DNA of 8,391 nt, taken from assembly GCA_030743445.1 (NCBI GenBank), contig JASLSL010000159.1, positions 1 to 8,391 of the forward strand, written 5' to 3'. The stretch is from Alphaproteobacteria bacterium (GTDB lineage Bacteria > Pseudomonadota > Alphaproteobacteria > UBA8366). Shown here in pieces: positions 6,134 through 8,391 of this stretch. A model generated the notes under the pieces. The model made no database searches. It saw only the letters and a list, made by a program, of their open reading frames with translations, and was not told the origin of the DNA. Positions within the stretch are counted from its first letter, which is position 1, and the number at the start of each line of letters is the position of its first letter. Both the position numbers and the translations under genes were made by a program.

Positions 6134-6540
6134 ACATTTCCCAGATAGCCTTAATTTCGTAACCGATCTTAGGCAATGTCCACCACCGGTGGCAGAATTT
6201 TCTCGCTGCGGCCATTCGACAGTCCAGATTTGATGATTTGGCCGTGTTCGGAAGCCCATTTGGCCAATTTTATCGTCTTCCAGACGCACCTCTCCCTCCG
6301 TCATCCCAGCCTTTCCTCCGTTCAACCCGCCGCCAAGGATGGTCGTCATACCCCGATCCGAAGCGAGGAAAGACGACCCGGAGCAAGCGGCGTCGACTGA
6401 AGACGAAGAGTTCGGGCTTGTCGGTGACACTCTATGGTGACTTCGCCGTAATCGTCGGGCTCGCCGAAAGCGAGGTTACTGCAAACAAAAGACGATTCTC
6501 GTTGCCTGCGGGGAGACGAAACAAGTTGAACCCGCCGCCG
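6134..6540. other. divergent intergenic region, no gene supported
   Basis: This DNA separates two divergent units and has mixed base composition with no credible coding frame. It holds the 10-bp palindrome CCACCGGTGG (6183-6192) and two TTTGGCC copies 22 bp apart (noted separately). The longest frames on either strand lack family resemblance. One minus-strand ATG at 6304 does have GGAGGA nine bases upstream, but its frame runs through the lyase gene out of register. A weak minus-strand promoter for the operon may be TTGCCT (complement of 6172-6177), 16 bp before TTAAGG, but the match is poor. Confidence 0.5.
6236..6265. repeat. ATTTGGCC direct repeat, 22-bp period
   Basis: ATTTGGCC occurs at 6236-6243 and again at 6258-6265, about two helical turns apart. 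The second copy is embedded in a near-palindrome centred on TTGGCCAA (6260-6267). The TTTGGCC core also appears at 6111-6117, inside the tandem repeat in front of the lyase gene. Repeated use of one heptamer in a divergent promoter region suggests a shared regulator, by inference only. Confidence 0.35.
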
Positions 6541-6563
6541 GGTAGCCTAGGGCCGGGTGATTC

Positions 6564-6588
6564 CCCTCGAACCCGGAAGGGTTGAGGG
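6564..6588 (+). promoter_or_regulatory. GNRA-capped hairpin upstream of aapJ
   Basis: CCCTC (6564-6568) and AACCC (6570-6574) pair with GGGTT (6579-6583) and GAGGG (6584-6588) around a GGAA tetraloop. This gives 10 base pairs with one bulged G at 6569. No T-run follows, so it is not a normal terminator. It lies 115-139 nt before the aapJ start. CCGGGT (6553-6558) can alternatively pair with ACCCGG (6571-6576), so two exclusive folds are possible. Confidence 0.4.
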
Positions 6589-6589
6589 T

Positions 6590-6612
6590 GTGTTGACCGT
6601 CGTGTTAACGTC
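6590..6612. promoter_or_regulatory. tandem imperfect repeat in the aapJ promoter region
   Basis: GTGTTGACCGTC (6590-6601) is followed directly by GTGTTAACGTC (6602-6612), the same word with one substitution and one missing base. TTGACC within the first copy resembles a -35 hexamer, but no good -10 lies 16-18 bp further on. TTCGACGAA (6613-6621), a small palindrome, follows. The position about 90 bp before aapJ suits a regulator or polymerase binding site. Confidence 0.4.
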
Positions 6613-6659
6613 TTCGACGAACATAAGAATTTCGTGGCCTTGCGGGGCTCGAAACGTCC

Positions 6660-6678
6660 GCGCCCGATGAACGGGCGC
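6660..6678 (+). promoter_or_regulatory. 7-bp leader hairpin just before the aapJ ribosome binding site
   Basis: GCGCCCG (6660-6666) pairs perfectly with CGGGCGC (6672-6678) around an ATGAA loop. The stem ends nine bases before the AGGGAG Shine-Dalgarno sequence (6688-6693), so it leaves the site free and might keep it accessible or protect the 5' end of the mRNA. Confidence 0.4.
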
Positions 6679-6702
6679 CACGATTACAGGGAGACGATCA
6701 GC

Positions 6703-7728
6703 ATGAAACGATTGGTAATTGCATCTCTCGGTGCGGCCGTCGCGCTCGCCATGTCGGCGGGCACGGTGCTCGCCGCGAGCCAGACGCTCGAGACGGTCAA
6801 GAAGCGCGGCCATTTGATCTGTGGCGTCAACACCGGCCTCGCCGGTTTCGCCGCGCCCGACGACAAGGGCGTCTATCGCGGCTTCGACGTCGATTACTGC
6901 CGGGCGATCAGCGCGGCGATTTTCGGCAAGCCGGACAAGGTCACCTACAAACCGTTGACCGGTAAGACCCGCTTCCCGGCGCTGCAGTCGAGCGAAATCG
7001 ACCTTCTGTCGCGCAACACGACCTGGACCTTCAAGCGCGACGTCAACCTCGGCTTCGAGTTCGTCGGCATCACCTACTACGACGGTCAGGGCTTCATCGC
7101 CCGCAAAAGCCTTGGCGTGAAGAGCGCCAAGGAACTCGACGGCGCCTCAGTCTGCATCCAGACCGGCACGACAACCGAGCTCAACCTCGCCGACTACTTC
7201 CGTGCCAACGGCATGAAGTTCAAGTCCGTCGTTGTCGAGGACGCCGCCGAAGCGCGGCAGAATTACGCGTCGAACCGTTGCGACGTGTACACCACCGACC
7301 GGTCCGGCCTCGCCGCGCAGCGCTCGGTGCTGAAGGACCCGGCGGCCCACATGGTCCTGCCGGAAATCATCTCCAAGGAGCCGCTCGGTCCCGTGGTACG
7401 CCATGGCGACAACGAGTGGGGCGACATCGCGCGCTGGGTCCGCAACGCGCTCATCGTCGCCGAGGAACTCGGCATCACCGCCAAGAACGTTGGCAGCATG
7501 ATGGGATCGAAGAACCCCGAGGTCCGGCGTTTCCTCGGCACCGAGGGCGACATGGGCAAGATGCTGGGACTGCCGAAGGATTGGGCCGCGAACGTCATCA
7601 AGGCGGTCGGCAACTACGGCGAAATCTACGAGCGCCACATCGGCCCGAAGACGGCGATCGGACTCGCTCGCGGCTACAATCAGCTGTGGACGAAGGGTGG
7701 CATCCTCTACTCGCCGCCGTTCCGTTGA
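6703..7728 (+). CDS. aapJ: general L-amino acid ABC transporter, periplasmic binding protein AapJ
   Basis: The 341-aa product matches the AapJ/BztA binding proteins, which capture a broad range of L-amino acids in the periplasm for the AapQMP membrane complex. A signal peptide spans residues 1-24 (MKR, hydrophobic core, VLA cleavage motif). The mature protein carries the family hallmarks: LICGVNTGLAGFA (38-50), YRGFDVDYCRAI (58-69), RNTTWTF (104-110), YYDGQGF (125-131), QTGTTTELNLADYFR (153-167), CDVYTTDRSGLA (193-204) and LPEIISKEPLGPVVR (219-233). I chose ATG 6703 because AGGGAG precedes it by nine bases and the signal peptide starts there; a longer frame opening at 6634 adds only leader sequence. 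It is divergent from the lyase-hyuBA operon and is followed by aapQ after 119 bp. In rhizobia Aap systems respond to nitrogen status, but no sigma-54 promoter was recognised here. Confidence 0.95.
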   Translation: MKRLVIASLGAAVALAMSAGTVLAASQTLETVKKRGHLICGVNTGLAGFAAPDDKGVYRGFDVDYCRAISAAIFGKPDKVTYKPLTGKTRFPALQSSEIDLLSRNTTWTFKRDVNLGFEFVGITYYDGQGFIARKSLGVKSAKELDGASVCIQTGTTTELNLADYFRANGMKFKSVVVEDAAEARQNYASNRCDVYTTDRSGLAAQRSVLKDPAAHMVLPEIISKEPLGPVVRHGDNEWGDIARWVRNALIVAEELGITAKNVGSMMGSKNPEVRRFLGTEGDMGKMLGLPKDWAANVIKAVGNYGEIYERHIGPKTAIGLARGYNQLWTKGGILYSPPFR

Positions 7729-7770
7729 GCCGCTGCTCGTACGTAGACGCGGCATAGCTTAGGTGCTAGC

Positions 7771-7804
7771 GCTCGGCCCGTTCGATCCGAAGATCGGGCC
7801 GGGC
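7771..7804 (+). terminator. strong hairpin between aapJ and aapQ (attenuator or mRNA-stabilising)
   Basis: GCTCGGCCCG (7771-7780) pairs with CGGGCCGGGC (7795-7804) in a 10-bp stem with one G-U pair and a 14-base loop, and a few more pairs are possible inside the loop. It is followed by GC-rich sequence and then a pyrimidine-rich tract without a clean T-run, so full termination is unlikely. In binding-protein transporter operons such hairpins commonly keep the binding-protein message more abundant than the permease message, which is the likely role here. Confidence 0.6.
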
Positions 7805-7847
7805 GCGCCGCGTTCCCCCTTCTCGTCATCCGTCCCAAGGGATTCCG

Positions 7848-8391
7848 ATGGCCGTTGACGCCGACCTCCAAGGCCAGTCCAAGGCAAGCAGATTCTGGTA
7901 CGACCCGAAGAAGCGGGCGATCATTGTTCAGATCGCGTTCGTGGTCGGAATCATCGTCTTTTTTGGATTCATCATCAACAACACGGCGGTGAACCTGGAC
8001 AAACGGGGCATCCGCGCCGGTTTCGATTTCCTGGAGAATCCAGCCGGTTTCGAAATCCCACTGACCCTCGTCCCCTATTCGGTCGAGGGCGGCTCGACCC
8101 ATGGGTCGGTATTCGTCATCGGCCTCTTGAACACGTTGTTGATTTCGGTCGTCGGAATCGTCTTCGCGACGATTCTGGGCTTCGTCTTCGGGGTGCTGCG
8201 CCTGTCCCACAACTGGCTCATCTCGCGGCTCGTCGGGGTCTATATCGAGGCGTTGCGCAACGTGCCGCTGCTGTTGCAGTTCATCTTCTGGCACTTCGCG
8301 GTGTTCCAGTCGCTGCCGCACGTCAAGCAGTCGATCCCGATCTTTGGCACGTTCTTCATTCACAATCGCGGCCTGACCTCGCCGATGCCGG
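7848..8391 (+). CDS. aapQ: general L-amino acid ABC transporter permease AapQ (5' part)
   Basis: The first 181 codons of a permease are present; the window ends before the stop, and family members are roughly 400 aa. The frame starts at ATG 7848 with AAGGGA (7837-7842) five bases upstream. A cytoplasmic head contains RFWYDPKKRAI (15-25), followed by a transmembrane segment (about 24-43) and a periplasmic-type loop with FDFLENPAGFEIP (59-71) and LVPYSVEGGSTHG (74-86). A second hydrophobic region (about 87-117) starts at the permease domain with GLLNTLLIS (92-100). YIEALRNVPLLLQ (132-144) is typical of the polar amino acid permease family, and another hydrophobic stretch follows. This matches AapQ/BztB, one of two permeases that pair with AapM and the ATPase AapP, expected just beyond the window. 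It is preceded by aapJ and is probably in the same operon with reduced expression because of the intergenic hairpin. Confidence 0.92.
   Translation, partial: MAVDADLQGQSKASRFWYDPKKRAIIVQIAFVVGIIVFFGFIINNTAVNLDKRGIRAGFDFLENPAGFEIPLTLVPYSVEGGSTHGSVFVIGLLNTLLISVVGIVFATILGFVFGVLRLSHNWLISRLVGVYIEALRNVPLLLQFIFWHFAVFQSLPHVKQSIPIFGTFFIHNRGLTSPMP

Noticed and set aside
6078..6215. N-terminal extension of the lyase to position 6215
   Set aside because: The added 46 residues have no conserved pattern and cover the regulatory repeat, while ATG 6077 has a strong ribosome binding site and fits the family start.
5888..6430. 180-aa minus-strand open frame, with a GGAGGA before an internal ATG at 6304
   Set aside because: Its second half runs through the lyase gene out of frame with Ser/Arg/Ala-rich nonsense, and its first half has no protein-like pattern. 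The ribosome binding site alone is not enough.
6238..6585. 115-aa plus-strand open frame in the intergenic region
   Set aside because: It has a basic, low-complexity composition, no ribosome binding site and no family features, and it overlaps the hairpin upstream of aapJ.
6634..6702. N-terminal extension of AapJ to position 6634
   Set aside because: It would bury the signal peptide behind 23 residues and covers the leader hairpin and Shine-Dalgarno sequence.
7147..8363. Minus-strand open frames opposite aapJ and aapQ (202 and 218 aa)
   Set aside because: They are antisense to clearly identified transporter genes and have shadow-like composition.
1..8391. CRISPR arrays, insertion sequences, tRNA or rRNA genes
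   Set aside because: No regularly spaced repeats, transposase-like frames, terminal inverted repeats or tRNA/rRNA-like sequence were seen anywhere in the window.

Overview
The window is GC-rich DNA with strongly GC-biased third codon positions. It has the gene content of an alphaproteobacterium, probably Rhodospirillales or Rhizobiales-like: an Aap-type general L-amino-acid ABC transporter and an ATP-dependent hydantoinase/oxoprolinase pair. The lineage is inferred from protein families and base composition; no rRNA or tRNA is present to confirm it.

Layout. Positions 1-333 hold a small unrecognised minus-strand ORF and, downstream of it, the possible first codons of another minus-strand gene. 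Positions 334-733 contain no convincing gene but end in a promoter, a 13-bp palindrome and a strong ribosome binding site. These lead into a plus-strand small lipoprotein-like gene (734-1141) whose third codon is an amber stop. It is followed by a clean terminator hairpin (1171-1195). Positions 1306-6077 form a tightly overlapping minus-strand operon of three genes, transcribed in this order: a PEP mutase/isocitrate lyase superfamily C-C lyase, HyuB (beta subunit) and HyuA (alpha subunit). Overlaps are 11 and 8 nt. About 625 bp of divergent intergenic DNA (6078-6702) carries several short direct repeats and hairpins. The plus-strand transporter follows: aapJ (periplasmic binding protein), a strong intergenic hairpin, then aapQ (permease), cut off by the window end.

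How the parts may work together (inference). The transporter would import an amino acid or amino-acid-like compound. HyuA/HyuB would use ATP to hydrolyse or carboxylate a cyclic amide, lactam or related substrate, and the lyase would cleave a branched or substituted malate/citrate-like acid further down the route. The substrate cannot be read from the sequence. The most noteworthy points are the amber codon in an otherwise intact lipoprotein gene, the translationally coupled lyase-hyuB-hyuA operon opposite an amino-acid transporter, and the cluster of repeats and hairpins between the two divergent units.
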